From Clostridia bacterium (lineage in GTDB: Bacteria; Bacillota; Clostridia; TANB77; CAG-508), in contig JAFXOY010000083.1 of assembly GCA_017528375.1 (NCBI GenBank), forward strand, positions 1 to 49,888: a stretch of 49,888 bases of DNA. The letters run 5' to 3'. Under the pieces are notes generated by a model. That model was not told the origin of the DNA and searched no databases. It was given only the letters and a program-made list of their open reading frames with translations. The stretch's first letter is position 1. Each line of letters begins with the position of its first letter. The position numbers were made by a program, and so were the translations under genes. This document shows, piece after piece, positions 36,731-44,842 of the stretch.

Positions 36731-37417
36731 ATGATAGAATTTAGAAATGTTAATAAAACATATGATACAGGCACAGTTGCCGTAAATAATGCCAACTTCA
36801 AGATTGATAAAGGCGAATTTGCATTTTTAGTTGGAAGCTCAGGTTCAGGTAAATCTACATTAATAAAACTTATATTAAAAGAAGAAGAACCAACATCTGG
36901 AAACATTATTATTAATGGAAAAGATACAACATTTCTTAAAGCAAAAAGAGTTCCATATTTACGTAGAAGTATGGGAGTTGTTTTTCAAGATTTCAGACTA
37001 TTACCAGATAAAACAGTTTATGAAAATGTTGCATTTGCTATGCATATTGTAAAAGCAACACCAAGACACATAAGAAGACAAGTTCCAATGGTATTATCAT
37101 TAGTTGGATTAAGTGATAAATCAAAGGTATATCCAAATGAATTATCAGGTGGAGAACAACAAAGGGTAGCTTTAGCTAGAGCGTTAGTTAATAATCCATC
37201 AATGCTAATAGCTGATGAGCCTACAGGAAATTTAGATCCAGATACAGCTTGGGAAATAATGAATCTTTTAAATGACATTAATTTAAGAGGAACAACAATT
37301 GTTGTTGCAACACACGCAAAAGATATTGTAGACAGAATGAAGAAAAGGGTTATACAAATCGAAAAAGGCAACATTATAAGAGATGATAAAAAAGGTGGGT
37401 ATGACAGTGAGATATAA
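36731..37417 (+). CDS. ftsE: Cell division ABC transporter ATPase FtsE
   Basis: 228 aa ATPase. Walker A GSSGSGKS (35-42), Q-loop VVFQDFRLLPDKTVYENVAF, signature LSGGEQQR (138-145), Walker B MLIADEP (158-164). With FtsX it transmits ATP hydrolysis across the membrane to activate cell wall hydrolases rather than moving a solute. It overlaps ftsX by 17 nt. ATG 36731 follows AAAGGAAG. Confidence 0.96.
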   Translation: MIEFRNVNKTYDTGTVAVNNANFKIDKGEFAFLVGSSGSGKSTLIKLILKEEEPTSGNIIINGKDTTFLKAKRVPYLRRSMGVVFQDFRLLPDKTVYENVAFAMHIVKATPRHIRRQVPMVLSLVGLSDKSKVYPNELSGGEQQRVALARALVNNPSMLIADEPTGNLDPDTAWEIMNLLNDINLRGTTIVVATHAKDIVDRMKKRVIQIEKGNIIRDDKKGGYDSEI

Positions 37418-38339
37418 TATAATTAGTTATTTAGTAGGCGATGGTATAAAAAACATCGCAAAAAATAAAAAATCCACTGTAACAGCAATAACAATTATGG
37501 TTGTTACAATGTTAACAGTTGGGATATGTATTGTAATTGGCGAAAACGTTAATGCAATATTAGGAAAAATGGAAGAAGAATATCCTTTAGAAATATTCTT
37601 AAAAGATGATATTACAGTATCAGAAAAAGAAAATTTAGAAAATGAAATAAGAAACATAGAATATGTAAATCCAAACATTACATATATAACAAAAGAAGAA
37701 GCTTATCATAAAGCTCTTGAAAAGGTTGGAAAAGATACAGTTATGATTGCTGGATATAATGAAAATAATCATCCATTTCCACCATCGTTCATAATTACAT
37801 TTACTAATTTAGAAAAAGTAGATGAAGTTGCAACTCAAATAGAAGCTTTAGATAATGTTACAGGAACAACGAGAGAAGACCAAAAAGATAACACCAAATC
37901 ATTAACGAGATTAGACCGAAATGTTAATATTGCTTTATTTGCAATAGGAGGCTTACTAGTTATTTTCTCAATTATAATAATAGGAAATACAATTAAATTA
38001 ACAGTACATGCTAGAAGAAAAGAAATTTCAATTATGAAATATGTCGGTGCAACAAATAATTTCATAAGAGCGCCATTCGTAGTTGAAGGTATAATAATTG
38101 GGTTAATTTCTTCATTGATTTCATTATTAGCATTAGCTGGTTTATATGTATGGATAAAAAATAACATTATAGGAAATGGATTAGAAAACTGGCTAAATGG
38201 CTTAGGAGTAAGTAGTGGATTGAAATTATTAGACTTTAGTCAAATGTTTACGCAAATTACATTAATATTCCTAGCAATGGGAATTGGAATTGGTGTATTC
38301 GGAAGTATACGTTCTATGAGAAAATATTTAAAAGTTTAA
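37401..38339 (+). CDS. ftsX: Cell division protein FtsX
   Basis: 312 aa. Four transmembrane helices, with a large extracellular loop between TM1 (about 25-45) and TM2 (about 175-200) and the MacB/FtsX permease domain (KLTVHARRKEISIMKYVGATNNFIRAPFVVEG) at the C-terminal half. ATG 37401 is preferred because AAAGGTGGG lies directly before it; an in-frame ATG at 37383 has no site. Its extracellular loop is expected to bind the coiled-coil hydrolase encoded next. Confidence 0.94.
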   Translation: MTVRYNIISYLVGDGIKNIAKNKKSTVTAITIMVVTMLTVGICIVIGENVNAILGKMEEEYPLEIFLKDDITVSEKENLENEIRNIEYVNPNITYITKEEAYHKALEKVGKDTVMIAGYNENNHPFPPSFIITFTNLEKVDEVATQIEALDNVTGTTREDQKDNTKSLTRLDRNVNIALFAIGGLLVIFSIIIIGNTIKLTVHARRKEISIMKYVGATNNFIRAPFVVEGIIIGLISSLISLLALAGLYVWIKNNIIGNGLENWLNGLGVSSGLKLLDFSQMFTQITLIFLAMGIGIGVFGSIRSMRKYLKV

Positions 38340-38355
38340 AAAAACGAAGGAGAAG

Positions 38356-39558
38356 ATGAAAATGAACAAGATGAAAAAGATTGTATCAGTAGTAGTTGCA
38401 TCATTAGTAATAAGTGCTTTGACGTTTCCGGTTTTGGCAGAGCCAAGTAGTTCATATTATCAAAATAAGCAAAACGAAGCTTTACAAAATTCTCAACAAA
38501 CTCAAACACAATTAAACAATGTTGAAGGCGAAATAGATGAAGTATTACAAGAAGTTGCAAATTTAAATGCATCAATATTGGAATATGAAGGTCAAATTCA
38601 ACAATTAACAGAAAAATCACAAGAGTTAGAAAAATCAATAGCTCAAAAAGAAAAAGAATTAGCAGAAAAAAAGAAAACATTGGAAAATAGATTAGTTGCA
38701 ATGTATATGAAAAAAGAAACCACATTCTTAGATGTTGTTCTTTCAGGAAATTTAATGAATTTTATATCAAATCAAGACTTAATAAAACAAGCAGCAGATT
38801 ATGATAATAAATTGATTACAGAAGTTGAAGAATTAAAAACATCTTTACAAAACGAAAAAGAGGAAATTGAAAAAGTAAAAGCTGAAAAAGAACAAAAAAC
38901 ACAAGAATTACAATCTTTAAAAAGCCAAAAAGAACAAAAAGCAGCAAATTTAACTGAAGAACAAAAGAAATTAGAATCACAATTATCTGAATATAAAGCA
39001 CAAGCTGAACAATATGCTGCATTAGAAAGACAAGCAATTGCCAAAGAAGAAGCTGCTAAGAAAGCAGCTGAAGAAGCAGCAAGAAAAGCAGCAGCAAGTA
39101 AATCAAGTTCAAGCTCTTCAAACACTTCAACATCTTCTTCATCAAATACAGTAGTTAGTTCATATTCAGGTGGAAAATTAGGTTGGCCAGTTCCATCAAG
39201 TTCAAGAATAACATCTCAATATGGCTATAGAATTTTATTTGGTGTTAAAGATTTCCACACAGGTATTGATATTGGAGCGGCTCAAGGGACTAATATTGTA
39301 GCTGCAGAAAGCGGAACAGTAATTTTAGCAAGCTATGGATGGAATGGAGGTTATGGTAATTACGTAATTATCAATCATGGTAATGGTATAACAACAAGAT
39401 ATGCACATGCTAGTAAATTATATGTTTCAGTAGGACAAACAGTTTCTAAAGGACAGGTTATAGCAGCAGTTGGTGAAACAGGAAATGCTTATGGTGCTCA
39501 TTTACATTTTGAAACAAGATTAAATGGGGTTCATAAAAATCCTTTAAATTATTTATAA
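38356..39558 (+). CDS. Secreted coiled-coil LytM/M23 peptidoglycan hydrolase, FtsEX partner
   Basis: 400 aa. A signal peptide (about 1-30, ending VLAEPSS) is followed by a long coiled-coil (about 35-245), an S/T-rich linker, and a C-terminal M23 domain. The zinc ligands His301 and Asp305 (HTGID) and His384 (HLHFE) are intact, as is His351, so it should be an active endopeptidase, unlike the degenerate EnvC of E. coli. The layout resembles PcsB/CwlO-type FtsEX-activated hydrolases, but with an LytM instead of CHAP or NlpC/P60 catalytic domain. It begins 16 nt after ftsX. Confidence 0.92.
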   Translation: MKMNKMKKIVSVVVASLVISALTFPVLAEPSSSYYQNKQNEALQNSQQTQTQLNNVEGEIDEVLQEVANLNASILEYEGQIQQLTEKSQELEKSIAQKEKELAEKKKTLENRLVAMYMKKETTFLDVVLSGNLMNFISNQDLIKQAADYDNKLITEVEELKTSLQNEKEEIEKVKAEKEQKTQELQSLKSQKEQKAANLTEEQKKLESQLSEYKAQAEQYAALERQAIAKEEAAKKAAEEAARKAAASKSSSSSSNTSTSSSSNTVVSSYSGGKLGWPVPSSSRITSQYGYRILFGVKDFHTGIDIGAAQGTNIVAAESGTVILASYGWNGGYGNYVIINHGNGITTRYAHASKLYVSVGQTVSKGQVIAAVGETGNAYGAHLHFETRLNGVHKNPLNYL

Positions 39559-39642
39559 AATAAAGATAAATCAAAGGAGCAGAATAAATTACGCTGCTCC
39601 TTAATATAATATGTATAGGATTTATATTAGGAAGGGTAAAAG

Positions 39643-40908
39643 ATGGAAGAAAAGAACAAAAACAAAAATAGTTTCTATAAAAGTTTTATTCTAGTTGTAA
39701 TTACAGCATTAATAACATGCATTTTAACAACAGGAATTATTTATAATTGCTTTTTAATAAAAAGATTAGGCGTAAAAAAAGATGATGGAGGAATAGGAAG
39801 CGCTGTAAATAACGTTGTTTCAACATTAACAGGAAACTCAAACGGCGCTGAACTTGATGATAAGTTATCAAATATAAAAAGAAAATTAGAAGAAGTTTAT
39901 ATTGGCGATGTTGATGAAGATAAAATGGTTGAAGGTGCTCTAGAAGGATATGTATCAGCACTTGGAGATGAATATACAGAATATTTAACTGAAAAAGAAG
40001 TAAAATCTTTAATGGAAGATGTTAATGGTTCATATGTAGGCGTTGGCTTATATATTGCGTATAATTCAAATACAAATGAAATTTTAGTTGCTGGAGTAAT
40101 AGAAGATTCACCAGCCAATAAAGCAGGAATACTTGTTGGTGATATAATTAAAAAAATTGATGGTGTCGAATACAAGGGGGAACAATTAACAGAAGCATCA
40201 AACAAAATGAAAGGCCAAGAAGGAACAAAAGTAAAAGTTACAGTTGAAAGAGATGGAAAAGAACTAAGTTTCGATATAATTAGAGAAAAGATTAAATTTA
40301 ACTGCGTTAAATCAGAAAAATTAGAGGATGGAATTGGATATATAAAAATAAGTTCCTTTGATGGTGGATGTGCTGATGATTTCAAACGTGCATACAATGA
40401 TCTAAAAACACAAGGAATAAATTCATTAATTATAGATTTAAGAAATAATGGTGGTGGATTAGTTGATCAGTCATTAGATATAGCAGAAATGATTGTACCA
40501 AAAGGTTCAACAATGTTAATTACAAAAGATAATAAAAATAAAGAAGATGTATCAACTTCTCGTAAAGAACCAATAATAAATGTTCCTGTTGTAATATTAG
40601 TAAATGACTATACTGCAAGTGCATCTGAAATATTAACTGCAGCAGTAAAAGAAAATACAAATGCAAAAGTAGTAGGTATAAAAACTTATGGAAAAGGAGT
40701 AATCCAAGGAGTATATTTATTGGATGACCAAAAAACAGGGTTAAAAATAACAATGCAAGAGTACTTTACACCAAAACATAATAAACTACACAAAATTGGA
40801 ATTACACCAGATGAAATTGTTGAATTACCTGATGAATGGAAAGGTCATTTGAATGTAGAAAGACAATATGATACACAACTAAATAAAGCAATTGAATTAT
40901 TAAAATAA
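39643..40908 (+). CDS. S41 C-terminal processing peptidase (CtpA/CtpB-like)
   Basis: 421 aa. One N-terminal membrane anchor (about 14-37), a PDZ domain (about 125-205, with GSYVGVGLYIAYN), then the S41 protease domain with the catalytic Ser326 in TASASE and Lys351 in GKGVIQ. It cleaves extracytoplasmic substrates near their C-termini. It lies 84 nt after the LytM hydrolase with only a weak hairpin (39574-39602) between, so partial co-transcription with ftsEX is plausible and the hydrolase is a candidate substrate. A terminator follows the stop. Confidence 0.93.
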   Translation: MEEKNKNKNSFYKSFILVVITALITCILTTGIIYNCFLIKRLGVKKDDGGIGSAVNNVVSTLTGNSNGAELDDKLSNIKRKLEEVYIGDVDEDKMVEGALEGYVSALGDEYTEYLTEKEVKSLMEDVNGSYVGVGLYIAYNSNTNEILVAGVIEDSPANKAGILVGDIIKKIDGVEYKGEQLTEASNKMKGQEGTKVKVTVERDGKELSFDIIREKIKFNCVKSEKLEDGIGYIKISSFDGGCADDFKRAYNDLKTQGINSLIIDLRNNGGGLVDQSLDIAEMIVPKGSTMLITKDNKNKEDVSTSRKEPIINVPVVILVNDYTASASEILTAAVKENTNAKVVGIKTYGKGVIQGVYLLDDQKTGLKITMQEYFTPKHNKLHKIGITPDEIVELPDEWKGHLNVERQYDTQLNKAIELLK

Positions 40909-40913
40909 GTAAA

Positions 40914-40951
40914 GACACAGAAGTATTTATATTTCTGTGTCAATTTTTTTA
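40914..40951 (+). terminator. Terminator after the CtpA-like gene
   Basis: GACACAGAA (40914-40922) pairs with TTCTGTGTC (40933-40941), followed by a T-run. The gap to the tRNA promoter is otherwise AT-rich with no feature. Confidence 0.85.
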
Positions 40952-41064
40952 ATATTTTTTTAAAATCTTAAATTAATAATATTATAAAAATGCGCTAAAA
41001 ATAAACATTTTTTAAATATTAAAAAGAAAAAATAAAAAAAATATAAAAAAATTCAAAAAAATTG

Positions 41065-41093
41065 TTGACAATCAATCCAAAATTTAGTATACT
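41065..41093 (+). promoter_or_regulatory. Sigma-A promoter of the tRNA cluster
   Basis: TTGACA (41065-41070) and TATACT (41088-41093) with 17 nt spacing, ending 18 nt before tRNA-Val. It is among the strongest promoters in the window. Confidence 0.88.
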
Positions 41094-41111
41094 AAACAAG
41101 TCGAAGGAAAT

Positions 41112-41187
41112 GGGCGCATAGCTCAGCTGGGAGAGCATCTGCCTTACAAGCAGGAGGTCATAGGTTCGAGCCCTATTGCGCCCACCA
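41112..41187 (+). tRNA. tRNA-Val (anticodon TAC)
   Basis: Acceptor GGGCGCA pairs with TGCGCCC; the anticodon loop CTTACAA gives TAC. D arm (AGCTCAGC..GGGAGAGC) and T arm with GGTTCGAGCC are normal. CCA is encoded. Confidence 0.95.
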
Positions 41188-41233
41188 TTTTCTTATAAAA
41201 GAAATTTAGTCAAACTAAATTTTTTTTATTTAC

Positions 41234-41310
41234 GGCCTGGTAGTTCAGTTGGTTAGAACGCTAGCCTGTCACGCTAGAGGTCGACGGTTCGAGCCCGTTC
41301 CAGGTCGCCA
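41234..41310 (+). tRNA. tRNA-Asp (anticodon GTC)
   Basis: Acceptor GGCCTGG pairs with CCAGGTC (one G-T wobble); the anticodon loop CTGTCAC gives GTC. T loop GGTTCGAGCC, discriminator G, encoded CCA. Confidence 0.95.
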
Positions 41311-41352
41311 TTTTTTATTATAGGAACTTTAGTTCCATTTTTTTTGAAAAAA

Positions 41353-41428
41353 GGCTCGATAGCTCAGTTGGTAGAGCAGGGGACTGAAAATCCCCGTGTC
41401 AGTGGTTCGATTCCACTTCGAGCCACCA
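41353..41428 (+). tRNA. tRNA-Phe (anticodon GAA)
   Basis: Acceptor GGCTCGA pairs with TCGAGCC; the anticodon loop CTGAAAA gives GAA. GGTTCGATTCC T arm and encoded CCA are present. Confidence 0.95.
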
Positions 41429-41430
41429 CT

Positions 41431-41462
41431 AAACGTCATTTTTATAAATGACGTTTTTTTTT
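41431..41462 (+). terminator. Terminator of the tRNA cluster
   Basis: AAACGTCATT (41431-41440) pairs with AATGACGTTT (41447-41456), followed by about nine T. It closes the three-tRNA transcript. Confidence 0.92.
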
Positions 41463-41521
41463 ATGACACATTCCGGGACGGACTCATTTTGGGTCAAAAA
41501 TGACACAAATGGGGACAGTCT
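41463..41521 (+). repeat. Composite GGGGACGG repeat before the exonuclease III gene
   Basis: CGGGACGGACTCATTTTGGG (41474-41493) and GGGGACAGTCTT (41511-41522) flank a GTCAAAAATGACACAAA spacer. One base differs from the consensus (GACAG for GACGG). The remaining 130 nt up to the next gene hold TTGTGT-18-TATAAT as a possible promoter. Confidence 0.8.
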
Positions 41522-41651
41522 TGTTGTTTTAAGGTATTTTGTGGTTCAATGCATCAAACATAAAAATATTCTCGTAATTGCTTTTGTACTATATTGTGTT
41601 GAATATAGCAATTATGATATAATACAGAAAAAGAAAAAAGGAGCAAAAACA

Positions 41652-42404
41652 ATGAAAATAATATCATGGAATGTAGCAGGATTCAGAGCTTGTTTAAAAA
41701 AAGGATTTGATGAGTTTTTTAAAGAAATAGACGCAGATATATTTTGTATTCAAGAATCAAAAGTATTACCAGAACAATTTGATTATCATCCAGAAGGATA
41801 TTATCAATATTTAAACCCTGCCGAGAAAAAAGGGTATTCAGGAACACTAGTATATACAAGAATTAAACCAATAAATATAACATATGGAATGGGAATAGAA
41901 GAGCATGACCATGAAGGAAGAATAATAACAATGGAATTTGAAAAATGCTATGTTATAACAGTATATGTTCCAAATGTAAAAAGAGAATTAACAAGATTAG
42001 ATTATAGAATGGAATGGGAAGATGATTTTAGAAAATATCTAAAAAAACTAGAAAAAAACAAACCTGTAGTAGTTTGCGGAGATCTAAATGTAGCTCATGA
42101 GGAAATAGATTTAAAAAATGCTAAAGCCAACAGAGGAAATGCAGGCTTTACAGACGAAGAAAGGGCTAAATTTACTGAATTATTAGATGCAGGTTTTATA
42201 GATACATTCAGATATTTTAACCCAGAAAAAGAGCAATATTCATGGTGGAGTTATATGGGACATGCTAGAGAAAAGAATATTGGCTGGAGAATAGATTATT
42301 TTGTTGTATCAAAAAGCATAATAAACAATGTTTCAAATGCTATGATTTATGATGAAGTTCAAGGCAGTGATCACTGTCCTGTAAGATTGGATGTAGAATT
42401 ATAA
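41652..42404 (+). CDS. Exodeoxyribonuclease III (ExoA/XthA), AP endonuclease
   Basis: 250 aa, standard size. Motifs: ISWNVAGFRA (metal-binding Asn), CIQESK (Glu), VCGDLNVAHEEIDL (Asp/Asn), and the catalytic end GSDHCPV (Asp/His). It cuts at abasic sites and removes 3' blocking groups. ATG 41652 follows AAAGGAGC by 7 nt; the frame is open back to 41448 through the tRNA terminator and a GGGGACGG repeat, which is not coding. It ends just before another composite repeat. Confidence 0.95.
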   Translation: MKIISWNVAGFRACLKKGFDEFFKEIDADIFCIQESKVLPEQFDYHPEGYYQYLNPAEKKGYSGTLVYTRIKPINITYGMGIEEHDHEGRIITMEFEKCYVITVYVPNVKRELTRLDYRMEWEDDFRKYLKKLEKNKPVVVCGDLNVAHEEIDLKNAKANRGNAGFTDEERAKFTELLDAGFIDTFRYFNPEKEQYSWWSYMGHAREKNIGWRIDYFVVSKSIINNVSNAMIYDEVQGSDHCPVRLDVEL

Positions 42405-42409
42405 GATGA

Positions 42410-42500
42410 CACATTTGGGGACGGACTCATTTTGGGTCAAAAATGTCCCAAAATGAGTCCGTCCCGGAATGGGGCATTTTTGACACAAAGAGGGACGGTC
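42410..42500 (+). repeat. Composite GGGGACGG repeat with perfect 19-bp hairpin
   Basis: GGGACGGACTCATTTTGGG (42418-42436) pairs perfectly with CCCAAAATGAGTCCGTCCC (42447-42465). A second unit, GGCATTTTTGACACAAAGAGGGACGGTC, ends at 42500. It separates the exonuclease III gene from the glycosyltransferase gene. Confidence 0.9.
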
Positions 42501-42542
42501 TTTAGAAAATCTAAAAATATAGAAACAAATGAGGTGATGGAT

Positions 42543-43271
42543 GTGAAAAGAATTATAAAAATAGTTTTATTAAGCGCATTAGCACTAATTCTAACGGTTG
42601 CAATTTATATATGTGGTAGTGGATATGTTTTTTATAAAAATGCAGTGAAAGATGCAAGTTTAGAAGATAAAGTTATACAAATTCAACAATCTGAAAAGTT
42701 TACTCCAATAGATGAGATACCAGAGAATTATAAAAATGCAGTTATAGCGGTAGAAGACCATAGATTTAAAGAACATGGTGCGGTTGATTTTATTGGGATT
42801 ACAAGAGCTTTAACATCTGATATAAAGAATAAAGGTTTAGTTGAAGGCGGAAGTACAATAACGCAGCAAGTAATTAAGAATTTATATTTTATGAAAGAAG
42901 ATACTAAAAGTGATTCCTTGGACAGAAAAGTTGCAGAAATCATTATGGGAATTCAGCTAGAGAAAAAATACTCTAAAGATCAAATCTTTGAGCTATATGC
43001 AAATAATATTTATTTTGGAGATGGATACTATAATATAAGAGATGCTGCTAAAGGGTATTTCGGAAAAGAACCATCAGAATTGAATCTATATGAATGTACA
43101 CTACTAGCAGGAATTCCTAATGCACCAAGTGTGTATTCACCAAATGTTAATCCAGAATTGTCTAAAAAAAGACATGCAAAAGTTATAAGATCTATGGTTA
43201 AATATGGATATTTAACACAGGAGCAAGCAGATAGTATAAATCTTAATGAATATTACGAAAAAAATAATTAG
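42543..43271 (+). CDS. Monofunctional peptidoglycan glycosyltransferase (GT51)
   Basis: 242 aa from GTG 42543, 6 nt after GAGGTG; ATG 42537 would touch the site and the frame upstream is repeat-derived. One membrane anchor (about 4-27) precedes the GT51 domain: catalytic Glu71 in VEDHRFKEHGAVD, GGSTITQQVIKNLYF (102-116), RKVAEIIMGIQLEKKYSKDQIFELYANNIYFG. There is no transpeptidase domain, so it polymerises lipid II only. Its neighbours are repeats and the suf regulator, with no cell wall operon. Confidence 0.9.
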   Translation: MKRIIKIVLLSALALILTVAIYICGSGYVFYKNAVKDASLEDKVIQIQQSEKFTPIDEIPENYKNAVIAVEDHRFKEHGAVDFIGITRALTSDIKNKGLVEGGSTITQQVIKNLYFMKEDTKSDSLDRKVAEIIMGIQLEKKYSKDQIFELYANNIYFGDGYYNIRDAAKGYFGKEPSELNLYECTLLAGIPNAPSVYSPNVNPELSKKRHAKVIRSMVKYGYLTQEQADSINLNEYYEKNN

Positions 43272-43299
43272 GGAAAAATTTTAAAAATACTTAAAAATA

Positions 43300-43323
43300 G
43301 CCACTTTTATATTGACAAAGTGG
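43300..43323 (+). terminator. Hairpin overlapping the regulator promoter, possible terminator
   Basis: GCCACTTT (43300-43307) pairs with AAAGTGGT (43317-43324) around TATATTGAC. The downstream arm touches the -35 box of the next promoter. No long T-run follows, so termination is uncertain. Confidence 0.4.
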
Positions 43324-43340
43324 TTATTTCATATTATAAT
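43313..43340 (+). promoter_or_regulatory. Sigma-A promoter of the suf operon
   Basis: TTGACA (43313-43318) and TATAAT (43335-43340), both perfect, with 16 nt spacing. Confidence 0.85.
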
Positions 43341-43356
43341 GTTAGCCAAGGTTAAC
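43341..43356. promoter_or_regulatory. DtxR-like operator palindrome at the suf promoter
   Basis: GTTAGCCAAGGTTAAC is an inverted repeat (GTTAGCC/GGTTAAC, one mismatch) resembling the half-sites of DtxR/IdeR boxes (TTAGGTTAGCCTAACCTAA). It begins at the base after the -10, so a bound protein would block initiation. It is 22 nt before the regulator's start. Confidence 0.65.
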
Positions 43357-43377
43357 AAAAATGAAAGGACGAGGTAT

Positions 43378-43830
43378 ATGATATCGAAATCTTTGGAAGA
43401 ATATTTAAAAACAATGTATATTTTAAAACAAAAAAATGGAAATATACGTGTTACAGATATAGCAGAAAAAATGAATTGCTCCAAAGCTAGCGTAAATAAG
43501 GCAATAAACAACCTAAAAGATAACGGATTAGTTAATTATGAAACGTATGGTGCAATAGAAATGACTGCTAAAGGTATAGATTTAGCACAAAAAATTATTG
43601 AAAGTTATGACATAGTTTTCGTGTTTTTAAAAGATGTTCTAGGAATGGAAACTGAAAAAGCTGAAGAAGAAGCTGAAAATATGAAAACATCAATGTCTGA
43701 TGAAACAATAAATAAATTAGCTAAATATGTTCATCAGGTATTAGGTTTAAGAAACTTAAATTGTAATTATGATGTTAATCAAGAGAAATGTAGACAATGT
43801 ATAAAAAGAAAGGAAAATAAAAATGAGTAA
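43378..43830 (+). CDS. DtxR-family transcriptional regulator with Cys-rich C-terminus, probable suf regulator
   Basis: 150 aa from ATG 43378 (site GGACGAGG); the longer frame to 43312 runs through the promoter. A winged helix (about 5-65; DIAEKMNCSKASVNKAINNLKDNGLV) leads to a dimerisation domain with the DtxR pattern ...DVLGM...AEEEAENMKTSMSDETI. By motif alignment the usual metal ligands are changed: DtxR His79 to Tyr77, Glu83 to Phe81, Cys102 to Glu100, Glu105 to Lys103, His106 to Thr104. The tail has Cys129, Cys138 and Cys141 (CX8CX2C). It overlaps sufC by 8 nt. An Fe-S or thiol signal is a plausible replacement for direct Fe/Mn sensing, but this is inference. Confidence 0.85.
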   Translation: MISKSLEEYLKTMYILKQKNGNIRVTDIAEKMNCSKASVNKAINNLKDNGLVNYETYGAIEMTAKGIDLAQKIIESYDIVFVFLKDVLGMETEKAEEEAENMKTSMSDETINKLAKYVHQVLGLRNLNCNYDVNQEKCRQCIKRKENKNE

Positions 43831-44563
43831 TAAATTATTAGAAATCAAAAATTTAAATGTAAATGCAGAAGAAAAACAAATTCTAAAAGGAATAGATTTA
43901 ACAATTAATAAAGGAGAAATTCATGTTATTATGGGACCTAATGGTTCAGGAAAAACTACAACCGCAAATGCTATTTTAAATAATCCAGCTTATACTAAAA
44001 CTGGGGGAAGTATAGTATTTGATGGGGAAGATATAACAGATTTAAAAACAGATGAAATTGCTAGAAAAGGTGTATTTATGTCTTTCCAATTGCCAGAAGA
44101 AATACCAGGTGTATCTGTTGCTAATTTCTTGAAATACGCAAAAAATAAAGTTACTGGAAAGCCAGTTAAGATATTTCAATTTAAAGATGAATTAAAAAAA
44201 TATATGGAAGATTTAAATATGAATCCAGAGAATATTGAAAGAAGCTTAAATGTCGGATTTTCAGGTGGAGAAAAGAAGAAAAACGAAATTCTTCAAATGC
44301 TTGTGTTAAATCCAAAGTTGGCTATTCTAGATGAAACAGATTCAGGATTAGATGTTGATGCGGTTAAGACTGTATCTAAAGGTATTGAAATGTTTAAGAA
44401 TGATGAAAATGCAGTTTTAATTATTACTCATAATATGAGAATTTTGGAAAATTTGAAAGTTGATTATGTACATGTTTTAATTGATGGAAAAATTGTTACA
44501 ACTGGCGGAGATGAGATTATTAAAGATATTGAGGAGAATGGATTTAGTAAATATAGAAAATAA
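43823..44563 (+). CDS. sufC: Fe-S cluster assembly ATPase SufC
   Basis: 246 aa ABC-type ATPase. Walker A GPNGSGKT (38-45), Q-loop MSFQLPEEIPGV, signature FSGGEKKK (146-153), Walker B LAILDE (166-171), and the SufC-typical ETDSGLDVDAV. It powers the SufBCD scaffold. It begins inside the last codons of the regulator (ATGAGTAA), and the suf genes follow in the order C, B, D, S, U usual for Clostridia. Between it and sufB lies a minus-strand small gene. Confidence 0.97.
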   Translation: MSNKLLEIKNLNVNAEEKQILKGIDLTINKGEIHVIMGPNGSGKTTTANAILNNPAYTKTGGSIVFDGEDITDLKTDEIARKGVFMSFQLPEEIPGVSVANFLKYAKNKVTGKPVKIFQFKDELKKYMEDLNMNPENIERSLNVGFSGGEKKKNEILQMLVLNPKLAILDETDSGLDVDAVKTVSKGIEMFKNDENAVLIITHNMRILENLKVDYVHVLIDGKIVTTGGDEIIKDIEENGFSKYRK

Positions 44564-44566
44564 AAG

Positions 44567-44587
44567 AACCGGAGAAATTCTCCGGTT
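44567..44587 (-). terminator. Terminator of the small minus-strand gene
   Basis: AACCGGAGA pairs with TCTCCGGTT. On the minus strand it is followed by CTTTTATTTT; on the plus strand no T-run follows, so sufC messages can read through. Confidence 0.7.
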
Positions 44588-44594
44588 TGGGGTA

Positions 44595-44753
44595 TTAATC
44601 TTTTTCTTGATTTTGCTTCGATTGTTTTAATTGATTGGCAATATCCCGTAACAGTGTGTTAGTTTCATCAAGTTGGCTAGATATTGTGGCAAAACCTATG
44701 ACTGAAATAATACATAGGGCAAAAAGAAAGAGCCAAATGATTAGATAATCCAT
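44595..44753 (-). CDS. Small single-helix membrane protein inside the suf operon
   Basis: 52 aa, from ATG 44753 after a strong site, AGGAGGG, 8 nt upstream, to TAA 44595. One hydrophobic helix (residues about 3-24, IIWLFLFALCIISVIGFA) is followed by an amphipathic, charged tail (SSQLDETNTLLRDIANQLKQS) that looks coiled-coil. No family is recognised. It is transcribed opposite to suf, ends at its own terminator, and its codons (CTC, CGG, GGC) differ from its neighbours. It may be a later insertion. Confidence 0.65.
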   Translation of the reverse strand: MDYLIIWLFLFALCIISVIGFATISSQLDETNTLLRDIANQLKQSKQNQEKD

Positions 44754-44842
44754 AAGATAACCCTCCTAAAAAATAGTATAATTATTATATCATAAAAATA
44801 ATAAAAAAGCAAATAATGAATGAAAAAGAAAGGAATTCTAAA

